A stretch of DNA of 64,000 bases from Xanthocytophaga flava (GCA_030068525.1 JASJOS010000024.1:1-64000); one strand, 5' to 3'; numbered from the stretch's first letter, positions 52,161 through 62,138 are shown. Translations and numbers: made by a program. Notes: generated by a model not told the origin, from the sequence alone.

Positions 52161-54770
52161 ATGAAGCATATTGACCCCTTATCATCAACTCTGATTGCTA
52201 TTTTTTGTCTGGTTGTAGGCAATACTTTTGCCCAATCCCCACGTGATTCTACACGAACCAGTCAGCGAAGAGATACTTCTATGACAGGCAAGACATTTAC
52301 ATTGTCGGAGATTGTGGTATCTGCTTCCCGGATGGAAGAGAAACTTCTGCAATCTCCCATTAGTATTGAAAAGATGAGTAGCCGGGATATTCGCTTGTCG
52401 GCACAGCCATCCTATTTTGATGCATTGGAGAATATAAAAGGAGTGCAGATGATTGTACCCAGCCTTGGATTTAAAGTGCTGAATACCCGTGGATTTGCCA
52501 ATACTACCAATGTGCGGTTTGTACAGCTTGTCGATGGAATGGATAACCAGGCTCCGCATATTGGTGCTCCTATTGCCAGTGCGATGGCTCCTGGAGATCT
52601 GGATGTAGAAAGTGTGGAAGTTATTCCGGGTACGGCTTCTGCTTTATATGGAATGAATGCCATCAATGGCCTGGCCAATATTCTCACACGGAATCCTTTT
52701 GAACATACAGGTCTGAGTGTACAGCAAAAGGTAGGTATAAACCATGTGGCTGACAAACAGATCTCTCCTCAGTTGTATTCTGAAACGGCTTTGCGTTATG
52801 CACAAAAACTTTCGTCTAAACTGGCTTTTAAGATCAATGGTTCCTACACAGGTGGCTATGACTGGATTGCGGATGACAGAGCCGATTTGTTTTCCAATGG
52901 CAATGCTTCGGCCGGACTTACTGGATCAGACAATCCGGCAATAGACCCTGTGAATTCCTATGGGAATGAATCAGCTAACCGACGCACGCTATCCTTAAAT
53001 GGAAAAAATATTGTAGTAGCCCGTACCGGATATGCGGAAAAGGATGTGACTGATTATCATCTGCGAAACTGGAAGGGTGACATTGCTTTACACTGGCGTC
53101 CTGTAAAGGGACACGAAGTCATCTATGCCTACCGGATTGCCTATCTGAATTCTATTTATCAGCGATCCAATCGGTTCCGTCTGGAAGACTATCTGCTTGG
53201 TCAGTATAGCATTCAGTGGCGTGCTCCCAGCTGGCAGATTCGAACGTATCTGACCTCTGAAAATACGGGGAATTCGTACAATCTACGCTCTATGGCCGAA
53301 AACATCGATCGGGGATATAAAACAGATAACACGTGGTTCTCTGATTTTACACAGGGGTTTAATCAGGCTATTGCCCAAGATAAAAGTACTATTGATGCCC
53401 TGCAACTGGCCCGTCAGGCTGCAGATGCAGGCAGGCCTGTACCAGGAACTGCTGCATTTCAGAAGCAGATAGATACACTGCGAACAGTAAATAACTGGGA
53501 CATTGGTGCAGCCTTACGGGTAAAAGCGTATCTGTTTCATATAGAAGGGCAAGCCAATCTGGGCGAAAACCTTTTGAAAGGATTTAAGAACACTAGTGGT
53601 CTTGACATTAATCTGGGATTTGATCATCGTCGGTATAGTATTGTACCTGACGGCAATTATTTTATTAATCCTACAGAGCCAGGCAAAAATCTGATCTATG
53701 GAAAAACAGGTGGGTTTGTTCAGCTAAACCGATCTTTTGCACAATCGAAGATAAAGGTAGGGTTGACATTGCGATGGGATAAATCAGATTACTTTACCCT
53801 GAAATGGAATCCGCGTGTTACAGTTGTATATTCTCCATCAGAGATGCATCACTTCAGAGCTTCCTTCCAGAGTGGATATCGCTTTCCCAGCATCTTTGAA
53901 GGCTTTTCGAATGTGAATAGTGGAGGAGTAAAAAGGGTAGGAGGGTTGCCTGTGATGTCGAATGGCATTTTTGAAAATTCTTATATTCGGTCTTCTGTTG
54001 ATGCCTTTGTATCTGCTGTCAATGCAGGGGTGAACAAGCTGGGTGCGTCTAAACGGGATAGTCTTATTGTCGCGAATGCAGGGTTAATTACCCGTAATAC
54101 CTATACATATCTGAAACCTGAGAAGATTCAGTCGCTGGAGGTGGGATATAAAGGGTTGTGGCTGGATGGGGATTTGTATGTGGACGCAGACTTTTATTAC
54201 AATTACTATCAGAATTTTATGGCTCAGATTGAAGCCAATATTCCCAAAGGGAGTAATCCGGATTCTCTGGCTTTTTATATGTATGACCGTACCAAACAGG
54301 ACAGATACCGTTTATGGACTAATTCTAAAACTACTGTATACAACTACGGAGCCAGTGTTGGACTTCGGTATATGCTTACATCTGATTTGTCATTACGAGG
54401 CAATGTATCGTTTGCCCGACTGGATCATAAAACTTCCAATGACGGACTGGAAGACGGGTTTAATACACCACAGTGGACATTGAATATGAGTATTGCCCAC
54501 GAGCATATCTGGAAAGGTTTGGGTGCCGGACTGACCTATAAGTGGCAAAGCCGTTATTACTGGCAGTCTTTTCTGGTAAATGGAGATGTGCCTTCTTATT
54601 CTACAGTAGATGCTCAGGTGTCGTATCATTTTTCTGGTGCATTAGATAGTCGTATAGGTGCTACCAATCTGTTCAATCACTACTATGTGTCTTTTCTGGG
54701 TGGCCCTCAGATTGGTGGATTTTACTATACTACCGTTACCTGGAATCTTCCTCAGAAACGAGATAAGTAG
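52161..54770 (+). CDS. TonB-dependent receptor
   Basis: An 869-residue outer-membrane receptor. Residues 1-25 are a signal peptide. The plug domain follows (about 45-190: LSEIVVSASRMEEKLLQSPI, VLNTRGFANTTNVRFVQLVDG, VESVEVIPGTASALYGMNAIN), then a barrel of antiparallel strands ending in an aromatic C-terminal strand (GGFYYTTVTWNLPQ). The N-terminal carboxypeptidase-like extension and a SusD partner are absent, so it is more like a siderophore, vitamin or oligopeptide receptor than a SusC. Monocistronic. Confidence 0.92.
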   Translation: MKHIDPLSSTLIAIFCLVVGNTFAQSPRDSTRTSQRRDTSMTGKTFTLSEIVVSASRMEEKLLQSPISIEKMSSRDIRLSAQPSYFDALENIKGVQMIVPSLGFKVLNTRGFANTTNVRFVQLVDGMDNQAPHIGAPIASAMAPGDLDVESVEVIPGTASALYGMNAINGLANILTRNPFEHTGLSVQQKVGINHVADKQISPQLYSETALRYAQKLSSKLAFKINGSYTGGYDWIADDRADLFSNGNASAGLTGSDNPAIDPVNSYGNESANRRTLSLNGKNIVVARTGYAEKDVTDYHLRNWKGDIALHWRPVKGHEVIYAYRIAYLNSIYQRSNRFRLEDYLLGQYSIQWRAPSWQIRTYLTSENTGNSYNLRSMAENIDRGYKTDNTWFSDFTQGFNQAIAQDKSTIDALQLARQAADAGRPVPGTAAFQKQIDTLRTVNNWDIGAALRVKAYLFHIEGQANLGENLLKGFKNTSGLDINLGFDHRRYSIVPDGNYFINPTEPGKNLIYGKTGGFVQLNRSFAQSKIKVGLTLRWDKSDYFTLKWNPRVTVVYSPSEMHHFRASFQSGYRFPSIFEGFSNVNSGGVKRVGGLPVMSNGIFENSYIRSSVDAFVSAVNAGVNKLGASKRDSLIVANAGLITRNTYTYLKPEKIQSLEVGYKGLWLDGDLYVDADFYYNYYQNFMAQIEANIPKGSNPDSLAFYMYDRTKQDRYRLWTNSKTTVYNYGASVGLRYMLTSDLSLRGNVSFARLDHKTSNDGLEDGFNTPQWTLNMSIAHEHIWKGLGAGLTYKWQSRYYWQSFLVNGDVPSYSTVDAQVSYHFSGALDSRIGATNLFNHYYVSFLGGPQIGGFYYTTVTWNLPQKRDK

Positions 54771-54985
54771 TGACTATCAGTAGGTAATTCTTTTTTCTAA
54801 GATCCGGTCATAGTTGTTTTACGTAAGTTTGTCAGATGGATAACAGAGAAAGAATCTAACACGGATTTTAGAAAACAGACATAAAATGAACATTGCGTTT
54901 AAATAAACCGTTTATAGGATAAGAAAGATATTTCTGTTGTCTGGACAATCTACAGATCCATTGTCAACCCCAAAAATAAATTACA

Positions 54986-55555
54986 ATGAAAAACAGACCA
55001 GGCATAAAAGCCATACTTATTGTATTTAGTATTGTTTGTACCGTGCTCTGTACCAGTTGCGTACAGGGGCAAAATGAAAAGAAAGGAAAACCTATGACAA
55101 ATCCGTATTATTCCCAAACCGATACCACACACCTGAATGTGTCTAATACTGAATGGAAAAAAATACTTCCGGCTGACTTGTATGCTGTAGCAAGAGAACA
55201 AGCTACAGAACGCGCCTTTACTGGTAAATATTGGGATAAGGATGAGAAGGGGACCTATTATTGTGCTGTATGTGGTAATAAGCTGTTTAACTCAACAGCC
55301 AAATTTGCCAGCAGTTGTGGATGGCCTAGCTTCTTTGAAGCAGTTCGCCCCAATAGTGTGATTTACAAAGAAGATAACTCATATGGGATGCATAGAGTAG
55401 AGGTAATCTGTAGCCGTTGTGACTCTCATTTGGGGCATATTTTTGATGATGGCCCTGCACCTACTTACAAGCGGTTCTGTATGAACTCTATCTCTCTTAC
55501 CTTTGAGCCGTTTAACCAGAAATCACACCCACAGCAGACTGTTTCCAGTAATTAG
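54986..55555 (+). CDS. msrB: Peptide-methionine (R)-S-oxide reductase, lipoprotein form
   Basis: A 189-residue MsrB. The zinc Cys pairs are CAVC (93, 96) and CSRC (142, 145), and the catalytic Cys165 is in RFCMNSIS; CGWPSF and HLGHIFDDGP are family signatures. The N-terminus is a lipoprotein signal with Cys25 in VLCTSC, so the enzyme repairs methionine sulfoxide (R form) of proteins outside the cytoplasm. It lies 215 bp after the TonB receptor. A hairpin follows the stop. Confidence 0.94.
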   Translation: MKNRPGIKAILIVFSIVCTVLCTSCVQGQNEKKGKPMTNPYYSQTDTTHLNVSNTEWKKILPADLYAVAREQATERAFTGKYWDKDEKGTYYCAVCGNKLFNSTAKFASSCGWPSFFEAVRPNSVIYKEDNSYGMHRVEVICSRCDSHLGHIFDDGPAPTYKRFCMNSISLTFEPFNQKSHPQQTVSSN

Positions 55556-55620
55556 TAAGGAGATTACTGATAGTATACGAAATTAGTGGTTGATAATAGT
55601 ATATACAGTTTAGTTTTAGT

Positions 55621-55668
55621 CCATTAGTCTTCTTTGTGGTTGAGGAAAGACTAATGGATTATTTTTTT
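55621..55668. terminator. Terminator between msrB and the GT-C-like gene
   Basis: An 11-bp stem (CCATTAGTCTT with AAGACTAATGG), loop of 15 bases, then ATTATTTTTTT on the plus strand. It is 66 bases after the msrB stop and before the convergent gene at 55686. Probable intrinsic terminator for msrB. Confidence 0.75.
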
Positions 55669-55685
55669 AGTACATCTTTTGACTA

Positions 55686-57371
55686 TCACTGGGCACTAAA
55701 CGAATTGCGTTCATATACAGTAACCAGTTGATGGGCAGATGAGTATACTTTGTGAAACTCACTTGCTAATTCACTCCTAGTTGAAGTGAGCTTAGGGTCC
55801 CGTTCTGTGGTTCCAATCAGTACAACATGGGTAATTTGTCCGTGAGATAATTGCTCAAAGCCAGCGATGTTGAGCGGTTTTTTGGGCGAGAGTTGATCAA
55901 TTACAGGATCTTTGACAAAGTCCCATTGCCTTCCATTGATAGGAAAATAATTGTATTGAGCCTGGTAATTGTGTAAACATACTTGTTGGTCTCCCAAACA
56001 CAGATAGTTGGATATATGTATAAAATGTCGGGGCAGATGTTCCGGATTTTTAAGCCGTGTATCGTATTCAATAGATGTATAAGGCAAAACTACGGCATGA
56101 GAAGGAATAAAACGCTCTGCTGTTAAAATCTCCTCCATTTCTATAGAAAGCGTATTCATATACCAGATCTGACGAACGAGAAAGCCTGTTGCCAGAAAAA
56201 ATGTTAGCAAAAGAATTGATTTTTGCATTCGGTCAGAAACAGGTTCTGAGGAATAGGTGGCAATAGTCAGAATAATCAGTGTACAGAATAAGAATCCAAT
56301 TCGGGGACGGATGATGAAGCCACCTGCAATACGTTCAGGCATAAATAAGTATAGTACCAAAGTCACACTACCTATTACTACAAATGCCAGAAAGTATTTG
56401 TATTGACGGTAGTAGAGTAAACGGCGTAATGTAATTACCAGCAGAATTACTAGGGTTAGTGACAGTAGAGAAAAGAGGATTTGAGTAAGTAAACTACCAT
56501 CTGAATCAAGAATAGTAGTCATACTGGCTAAACCCCATAGGAAGTCTAGTTGCTCATGAGGAATATAGATTTCCTCTTTACTTTTGTTGGATAAGATAAA
56601 GTATACAAAAAGCAATCCGGCAGGTGCGTATATCAACAACCAGTATTGCAATGATTGGCGAAAGTTGTCGGGTAAAGAAAGTAATTTTATCAAGCCCGAT
56701 TTCCATTGCATAAAAGGCCATCGGTTACCAGATCGCTGATAGGTGTAACGGTCCAGAAGAAATGCTCCACTGATCAGGGCAGAAAATAAAAATGTAAGCG
56801 GATGAGAAAAGAGGATTAATAATACAAGGCCAGTCAATATAAGTATGTTTCTGCGTGTAAAATAATAGTCAATAGAGATCCATTTGCCTATAAAGAGAAA
56901 CAACAGTGAAAAGCTAAGTGACTGATTATAAAAGCCATACATAAAAACCTGGCTATACAAGAACGGGAAAATCAGTAGTGAATAGATACTTGCATTGGGA
57001 TTTAGCCGGGTCAATGCATAGCGAAAAGTCAGTGGAAGTCCGACTATGTAACTCAGCAGGATTATTTTCTCAGCCAGAGCGGCAGGAATACTATACATCA
57101 GTAATGCCAGTGTTACATGACCTATCCAATTAGTAGAAAAATGATGATTAAGCTGATAGAAATTGTCAATTAAATCAATATTGCCATCCCAGAAATTTTT
57201 CAGCAACAATGCATTATACAAATGCGCAGGCCCATCATCCGTTAGTGTATACTTTTCCAGAAAAAGAGGAATCAGATAGAGACCTGTAAGAAAAGAAAAT
57301 AAAAAAATTTCGATTGATATACCCTTGGATAGAGGCTGTCTCTGCTCCAGTACCATTTTAGAAGCGACCAT
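55686..57371 (-). CDS. Multi-spanning membrane protein, GT-C glycosyltransferase-like
   Basis: A 561-residue protein with about twelve membrane segments. The first loop has KYTLTDDGPAHLYNALLL, the acidic pair followed by an aromatic-rich loop characteristic of GT-C enzymes that take polyprenyl-linked sugars. The C-terminal 120 residues are a soluble periplasmic part (YFPINGRQWDFVKDP). Such proteins transfer a sugar to lipids or proteins in the envelope. No glycosylation cluster nearby. Assignment is by topology and motif only. Confidence 0.7.
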   Translation of the reverse strand: MVASKMVLEQRQPLSKGISIEIFLFSFLTGLYLIPLFLEKYTLTDDGPAHLYNALLLKNFWDGNIDLIDNFYQLNHHFSTNWIGHVTLALLMYSIPAALAEKIILLSYIVGLPLTFRYALTRLNPNASIYSLLIFPFLYSQVFMYGFYNQSLSFSLLFLFIGKWISIDYYFTRRNILILTGLVLLILFSHPLTFLFSALISGAFLLDRYTYQRSGNRWPFMQWKSGLIKLLSLPDNFRQSLQYWLLIYAPAGLLFVYFILSNKSKEEIYIPHEQLDFLWGLASMTTILDSDGSLLTQILFSLLSLTLVILLVITLRRLLYYRQYKYFLAFVVIGSVTLVLYLFMPERIAGGFIIRPRIGFLFCTLIILTIATYSSEPVSDRMQKSILLLTFFLATGFLVRQIWYMNTLSIEMEEILTAERFIPSHAVVLPYTSIEYDTRLKNPEHLPRHFIHISNYLCLGDQQVCLHNYQAQYNYFPINGRQWDFVKDPVIDQLSPKKPLNIAGFEQLSHGQITHVVLIGTTERDPKLTSTRSELASEFHKVYSSAHQLVTVYERNSFSAQ

Positions 57372-57849
57372 TTACCGTAAGCTCAGTGTTCTGTATAGTT
57401 ATAAGTAGTATACAAAAAAGTAAAGGCTTGTCTGTAAAAGACAAGACGCAATGTATTTATTTTACTTTTTTACCGAGACTTTAGCGTTAACAATATACTT
57501 AAAAGTGTATTGACTTCCTAATCTATACTTATATTTTAATACATATTGACTGCAGAATGTAAACGGAAAGAGCCAATAGTTGATAATCATTATCTAATTT
57601 ATGACTTTGCTTTATTCTGAGTTATTATCTTCTTTCGATTGCCATAATAGTTTGTTTGCTTCATAGGCATCATACAATCCTTTTCGGAAAAGAAGAGAAC
57701 CAGGAGTAATAATACAAAGCACATGGTACAAATATCGTGATAGTCACTTTAATCACGAGTGGTATTATAGGTGCGCTGGCAATCTTTTTCCCGCGAGGTT
57801 GGCCTTTGGCCTTGTGGGCGGAAGGATCGGGAAAAAGTGCCTTTTTTTG
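57372..57849. other. Intergenic region before a palindromic repeat
   Basis: About 480 bases, mostly AT-rich. A small inverted repeat (CTTGTCT-GTAAA-AGACAAG, 57427-57445) sits in the leader of the minus-strand GT-C-like gene. A 70-codon plus-strand frame (57737-57949) covers the GC-richer part and the repeat, but its reading reflects repeat DNA rather than a gene. Confidence 0.4.
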
Positions 57850-57879
57850 GTTACTTTTTTGGGCAAGCAAAAAAGTGAC
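57850..57879. repeat. GGCAAGC-loop palindrome, copy 2
   Basis: GTTACTTTTTT and AAAAAAGTGAC form an 11-bp stem with one mismatch around a GGGCAAGC loop. Core and flanking T6/A6 match copy 1 (15746-15775), while the outer arms differ but still pair. The preceding GC-rich stretch is part of the same kind of dispersed repeat. Confidence 0.5.
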
Positions 57880-57978
57880 AGGTGGTAGGAAGAATAATGT
57901 TCCGGACTATAAAGAACTATGGAATATAGAAGCAAAATCTATTAGATAAAGAAAGTACATAATGAGGTAACCAATCAC

Positions 57979-58965
57979 CTATCCCAGATGATTACTCTCA
58001 AAATATCTTTTGACAAGTACCTGAATGTACCGTTTCAGATAGGCATCATTGAGAAATACATTAGACCAGTTTTCATAACGCTGACATTGTACGCCTAAGT
58101 AAAAGAAATACGAACATACAGCCAGTATAGGAAGTAGGCGCTTTTCTTCCGTCGTGAGGGGATTAATGGATTCATAACCCCTTAGAAAGCTTTCTGTTTT
58201 GCTTTGGTATTCTGTTTCTACTTTTTCTGTGTTATGAAGTTGTAGAAGATAATAGGCGATATCATGACAAAGCCAGCCATTGCCGCAAAAATCAAAGTCA
58301 AAAAGCGTAATCTCTTTATCCTCATAGATGTTCAGGTTATCAAACCAGATATCCATATGTACTACTCCCTGACGAATAGATTGCAGGTTGGCCGTGGTGA
58401 GTTGGTCGAGTAGGTACCTCTGAGCAGTTTGCATAAACTGCATTTCAGGAATATCGGTTGGAAGAAACTTCTTTAGTTCCTCAAAAGTATCTATCAACAA
58501 TAGTTGTGGAGTATACTGAACCCGTTGTAGCGTTAGATTATGTGTAGCCTGATGGAGTCTGGCCATCGTTTCACCCACCTGATAATGCTGATCTATGGAG
58601 AGACTGTGGCATTTTTCGCCAGGGGCAAACGAAAACATCACACCCAATCGTGTTCCTTCCGGTGCATTGATGGATTGAATATACTGACCGGAAACATCTG
58701 GTAAGGCTACTGAAACCGCTATATCGTGATTTTGTACAAGCTGGAGTAAGCGGATTTCTTCTGTTATTTCCTGTTCACTACGCCAGTTCAGGCTATAGAT
58801 CCGAAAAATATAACGGTTAGTTTGATCTGTAATGAGATAGGTGTGATTAACTCCTGCTTTTAACAGGCGGCAAGTGGTAGATGTACTGAGGTTATATTGT
58901 TCTTGCAGCAAAGGACTTAATGCGTCCGATGAGAGGATCGAACTGGAAACAGGAAAATGAGCCAT
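57979..58965 (-). CDS. APH-fold phosphotransferase
   Basis: A 328-residue kinase-fold protein. The catalytic loop is VVHMDIWFDNLNIY, with Asp and Asn in the usual places, and the metal-binding motif is TLFDFDFCGNGWLCHDIAYY. The N-lobe has FRIYSLNWRSEQEI. This places it with the aminoglycoside phosphotransferase and homoserine kinase-II/choline kinase superfamily, of unknown small-molecule substrate. The ATG at 58965 (MAHFPVSSS) was preferred over an upstream one that adds a Cys-rich tail. A CAAATATA box (TATATTTG on the minus strand) lies 30 bases upstream. Confidence 0.88.
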   Translation of the reverse strand: MAHFPVSSSILSSDALSPLLQEQYNLSTSTTCRLLKAGVNHTYLITDQTNRYIFRIYSLNWRSEQEITEEIRLLQLVQNHDIAVSVALPDVSGQYIQSINAPEGTRLGVMFSFAPGEKCHSLSIDQHYQVGETMARLHQATHNLTLQRVQYTPQLLLIDTFEELKKFLPTDIPEMQFMQTAQRYLLDQLTTANLQSIRQGVVHMDIWFDNLNIYEDKEITLFDFDFCGNGWLCHDIAYYLLQLHNTEKVETEYQSKTESFLRGYESINPLTTEEKRLLPILAVCSYFFYLGVQCQRYENWSNVFLNDAYLKRYIQVLVKRYFESNHLG

Positions 58966-58994
58966 GAAAGAGAGTGGATAGCAGTAAGGACAGG

Positions 58995-59002
58995 CAAATA
59001 TA
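58995..59002 (-). promoter_or_regulatory. Candidate -7 box (TATATTTG) for the APH-fold gene
   Basis: Exact TAnnTTTG match on the minus strand, 30 bases before the ATG at 58965. The -33 region (TGTG about 21 bases upstream) is weak. Confidence 0.4.
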
Positions 59003-59224
59003 GTACTTTCCTGCACTAGTTTACACAGATGAAATTGATTCCACTATCCTTATTTATCATGAAGAGCAAAATCAGAAGGCAGAGACAGGCCTGTATTTTG
59101 GTTGATAAGAGAGGAATATTTTGATTTCTGATAGGCTTTCTAACACTATTCCTGAATGAATACAGATGACATTACTCTATCAACAAGTAATAACATGTAC
59201 AATAAACTTACCTTACCCGAAATT

Positions 59225-59569
59225 TTAGGCCTGTATTGCGTTCTCGATTTGTCTGAATCCAAATGGTTTTCTGATAAAGCGTTCTGCACCCTTTTCTATG
59301 GCCTGAACATGTGCACTATCCATCGCACTGAGCACAATGATACGTATATTAGGCAGAATATCTTTAATCTGTGAAATATAGTCAACGCCCTTGCCGTCAG
59401 GTAAGTTGTTATCCATCAGTACTATAGACGGCTTAAATGCCTTCGCTTTTTCCAGTCCATCAGTTAGTGTCTGAGCACATACCACCTGGTAATGTCTTGT
59501 TTCCAGAAAGCGAGTAAGAAGATCGCATACTACAGTCTCATCTTCGATAATCAACACGCTACTTTCCAT
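59225..59569 (-). CDS. Single-domain response regulator
   Basis: A 114-residue receiver with no output domain. Acidic pocket IIEDE (7-11), phospho-acceptor Asp53 in VLMDNNLP, Ser in VLSAMDS and Lys101 in RKPFG. The DNNLPDG variant is usual for receivers that bind hybrid kinases. Monocistronic, no kinase nearby. Confidence 0.87.
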   Translation of the reverse strand: MESSVLIIEDETVVCDLLTRFLETRHYQVVCAQTLTDGLEKAKAFKPSIVLMDNNLPDGKGVDYISQIKDILPNIRIIVLSAMDSAHVQAIEKGAERFIRKPFGFRQIENAIQA

Positions 59570-59900
59570 TTTATTTAGTCGGTGTATAATTTAGAGATAT
59601 TTCTTTACTTGATTCTAGTTATAACAATATCTGTGCCTGCTGTTATTTATCTCTTCTAAATGTATTCTGAATGTGCTAGCCAAACAGGCTGTATAGCGGT
59701 TTTTACTTACTTTACAGGATTTTTTATAACAAACTTATTTTCAGGAAGATGTAGATATTAAAAAAAACGGATAAACAGATGGGTCTTTAAGTAATTTCTA
59801 CATTTTATTAAAATAAAGAATAAGTCCTCTAAAGGTGTTACTAATTCTCTACACTACTATGCATCTGATAAATGCTACGGCCAGGTTTCTGCTCTCTCTT
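59570..59900. other. Intergenic region, nothing recognised
   Basis: About 330 AT-rich bases between the receiver gene start and the stop of the DUF6326 gene. A plus-strand frame from 59835 overlaps the DUF6326 gene in antisense and is not credible. No repeats or hairpins of note. Confidence 0.35.
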
Positions 59901-60341
59901 TTACAGAGGGTTATCCTGTGTTTGCTGCCTGGGCCATGTCCATGCATACCACACAATGGTACCGGTGAGAACAATTTCCACAACTGCCAGATAACTATAA
60001 AAGATCATCCATGTATCATTAGTGGTAATGAGTATAAGGGTCATAATGAGAGTAAAAAAGACTCCAAAGAGCAGATTAGCCCAGCGGCTTATCTGTGGTT
60101 TAAGTATAAGAGATAGAAAGATCATAAGACTGGGGACAGTCATAAGAAGAGAAAAGCACAAAAGTGAAATAGGAGTAGTTGTACCTACTCCAGACTGACC
60201 TTCCATCAGATGTTTGATACGTCCTGGCACAAATAGCGAGAAAAAATCACCATATACATAGCAAAACATTACTGCTGTCCACAAAGCTGCAAGCTTAATT
60301 CTGACATTTACCTGAAAATCCTGGAGTGTATGGGTATGCAT
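59901..60341 (-). CDS. DUF6326 family membrane protein
   Basis: A 146-residue protein with four membrane segments. The start KLAALWTAVMFCYVYGDFFSLFVPGRI and the following GTTTPISLL match the DUF6326 family of Bacteroidota and related phyla, whose function is unknown. ATG at 60341 (MHTHTLQDFQVNVRI) chosen; a further upstream ATG adds ten hydrophobic residues. Next gene upstream is the ABC-F protein, separated by a hairpin. Confidence 0.8.
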   Translation of the reverse strand: MHTHTLQDFQVNVRIKLAALWTAVMFCYVYGDFFSLFVPGRIKHLMEGQSGVGTTTPISLLCFSLLMTVPSLMIFLSLILKPQISRWANLLFGVFFTLIMTLILITTNDTWMIFYSYLAVVEIVLTGTIVWYAWTWPRQQTQDNPL

Positions 60342-60406
60342 AAGCGTTAGTGAAAATAAAAAGTACAGCATTTATGCAAAATCCTTTGTAAAGTAACCCT
60401 GAAGTT

Positions 60407-60445
60407 ATTCTATCACTATCTAAATAGATGCGATAGTGATAGAAT
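60407..60445 (-). terminator. Hairpin downstream of the ABC-F gene
   Basis: A perfect 14-bp stem (ATTCTATCACTATC with GATAGTGATAGAAT) with an 11-base loop, 13 bases beyond the ABC-F stop. Probable terminator, without a long T-run. Confidence 0.65.
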
Positions 60446-60458
60446 ACCACATGCAACA

Positions 60459-62051
60459 TCATCCAAGCTCCAGTGTTGTTTCTACCTGAATCTGTTGTAT
60501 GAAATACTGATCGTGAGAAATAACCAGTACAGTACCTGTAAAGGCTTGTATCGCATGTGTCAACACCTCCTGGCTATGTATATCCAGATTGTTGGTAGGT
60601 TCATCGAGTATTACCATATCCGGAGTATTATCGCTGGCTGCCAGACAGCAGAGAAGTAGTTTCATCTTTTCACCACCACTGAGGTCTGCACATTTTCTGT
60701 CCCACATGTCACGGCCAAACTGGTGTTGATAGAGAAGCATTTTGAGTTCATGTTCCTGTAAGTGCCGGGTATTGAATTTCTCTATTTGTTCAACTATGGA
60801 ATACTGAGGTTCTATAGCTGAATACTCCTGATCCATATAAATATAGTGAAAGTCCGCTCTGTACACTTCTCCTTCGGAAGGTGATAACTTGCCGGTTATG
60901 AGATGCAAAAGAGTAGTTTTGCCTGCTCCGTTGTTTCCTGATATGCGTATTCTATCACCTGAACGAATCTGGAAGGACAGGGGAGAAGACCACAGCTTTT
61001 GCTGTGTATACGCAAAGTTGATGGCTTTAGCGGCTATCAGAATTTTTCCCTGATGGAGATCGGATTTTCGCAGATCAACCTGTAATACTTTAGAAGCTTG
61101 TATCTGTGTTTTGAGTTCTTTGAGGTCTTCTGAAATACCACTGATCTTCTCATTGTGTGCTTCTTTGAGCTTGGCTGTACTTTGCTCAGCCTGTCCTTTA
61201 CGGCTATTGGCAATGATACGGGGTAAAGCAAGCTTTTGTCCGTGAGCTTTTCCCCGAGCCTCTTTCTTGTGGCGTTGTTCTGCTACTTCCCTGGCCTTTT
61301 GTTGTGCCTGTTTTAATGTCTTTTCTTTGTCATCTACCTGTTCCTGCAAAGCCTGTAGTTTGGTTTCTTTCTGTTCTTTATAAAAATCATAATTGCCTCC
61401 ATACACCTCAATGCCATTGTGGCTGAGTTCCAGTGTAACAGGGAGTAGATTTAACAATGTTCTGTCGTGACTAACTACTACAATGCTGGCTTTGCTGCCA
61501 CTGAGAAACGCATAAAGAAGATCACGACTGTGCGTATCCAGGTGATTGGAAGGTTCATCCATCAGAATAATTTTGGGAGAATGGATGGATATGCCTGCCA
61601 GAAAAACTTTGGTTTTTTCTCCTCCACTCAGCGATTGAAGGGTTTGGCCTAGATCCAGATGCTGGAGCTGCCAGAATTCCAGAGCTGCTTTTACCCGTTC
61701 TTCAATCTCCCAGTCATCATCCAGTGCTGTAAAATGTTCAGGAGAGGCATCTCCTTGCAGGATAGCCTGTAGTGCCTTTATTTTCTGATCTACACCCAGC
61801 ATTTCTGCTAGGCTAAAGGCATCGTACTGCCCCATATGCTGAGGAACATAATAGGGTTTTTCTGAGAGAGTTATGTCTCCCTCAGATGCCTGCAGGCGGC
61901 CTGCCATGATTTGTAAAAGGGTAGACTTGCCGGTACCATTTGGACCAATGAGAGCCGCTTTCTCTCCTGTAGCAACAGACAGCGTGAGATTACGAAATAA
62001 GACTTCCCGATCGGGATGGATATAGGAAATGGATCTGAGGATGATACTCAT
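60459..62051 (-). CDS. ABC-F family ATPase
   Basis: A 530-residue protein of two ABC ATPase domains without membrane segments, separated by a charged coiled-coil linker (about 230-310), the ABC-F design. Domain 1: Walker A GPNGTGKST, signature LSGGEKTKV, Walker B LMDEPSNHLD. Domain 2: Walker A GNNGAGKTT, signature LSGGEKMKL, Walker B ILDEPTNNLD. ABC-F proteins act on the ribosome E site, and one branch gives resistance to ribosome-targeting antibiotics. The short linker and lack of a C-terminal extension leave housekeeping or resistance open. ATG at 62051 chosen (MSIILRSISY). A consensus promoter about 280 bases upstream implies a long leader. Confidence 0.9.
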   Translation of the reverse strand: MSIILRSISYIHPDREVLFRNLTLSVATGEKAALIGPNGTGKSTLLQIMAGRLQASEGDITLSEKPYYVPQHMGQYDAFSLAEMLGVDQKIKALQAILQGDASPEHFTALDDDWEIEERVKAALEFWQLQHLDLGQTLQSLSGGEKTKVFLAGISIHSPKIILMDEPSNHLDTHSRDLLYAFLSGSKASIVVVSHDRTLLNLLPVTLELSHNGIEVYGGNYDFYKEQKETKLQALQEQVDDKEKTLKQAQQKAREVAEQRHKKEARGKAHGQKLALPRIIANSRKGQAEQSTAKLKEAHNEKISGISEDLKELKTQIQASKVLQVDLRKSDLHQGKILIAAKAINFAYTQQKLWSSPLSFQIRSGDRIRISGNNGAGKTTLLHLITGKLSPSEGEVYRADFHYIYMDQEYSAIEPQYSIVEQIEKFNTRHLQEHELKMLLYQHQFGRDMWDRKCADLSGGEKMKLLLCCLAASDNTPDMVILDEPTNNLDIHSQEVLTHAIQAFTGTVLVISHDQYFIQQIQVETTLELG

Positions 62052-62138
62052 AGCAATAAAGAGGATAAATAAATGGAGAGAATAGAGTATAGAGAGGCTA
62101 CACAAACCGAACGGATTTGCAAAGCATCGATAAGAGAG

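Noticed and set aside
57737-57949. 70-codon plus-strand frame containing FFWLLFWASKKVTGG
   Set aside because: The peptide is the translation of the GGCAAGC palindrome and its flank; such peptides recur wherever this sort of repeat is read through.
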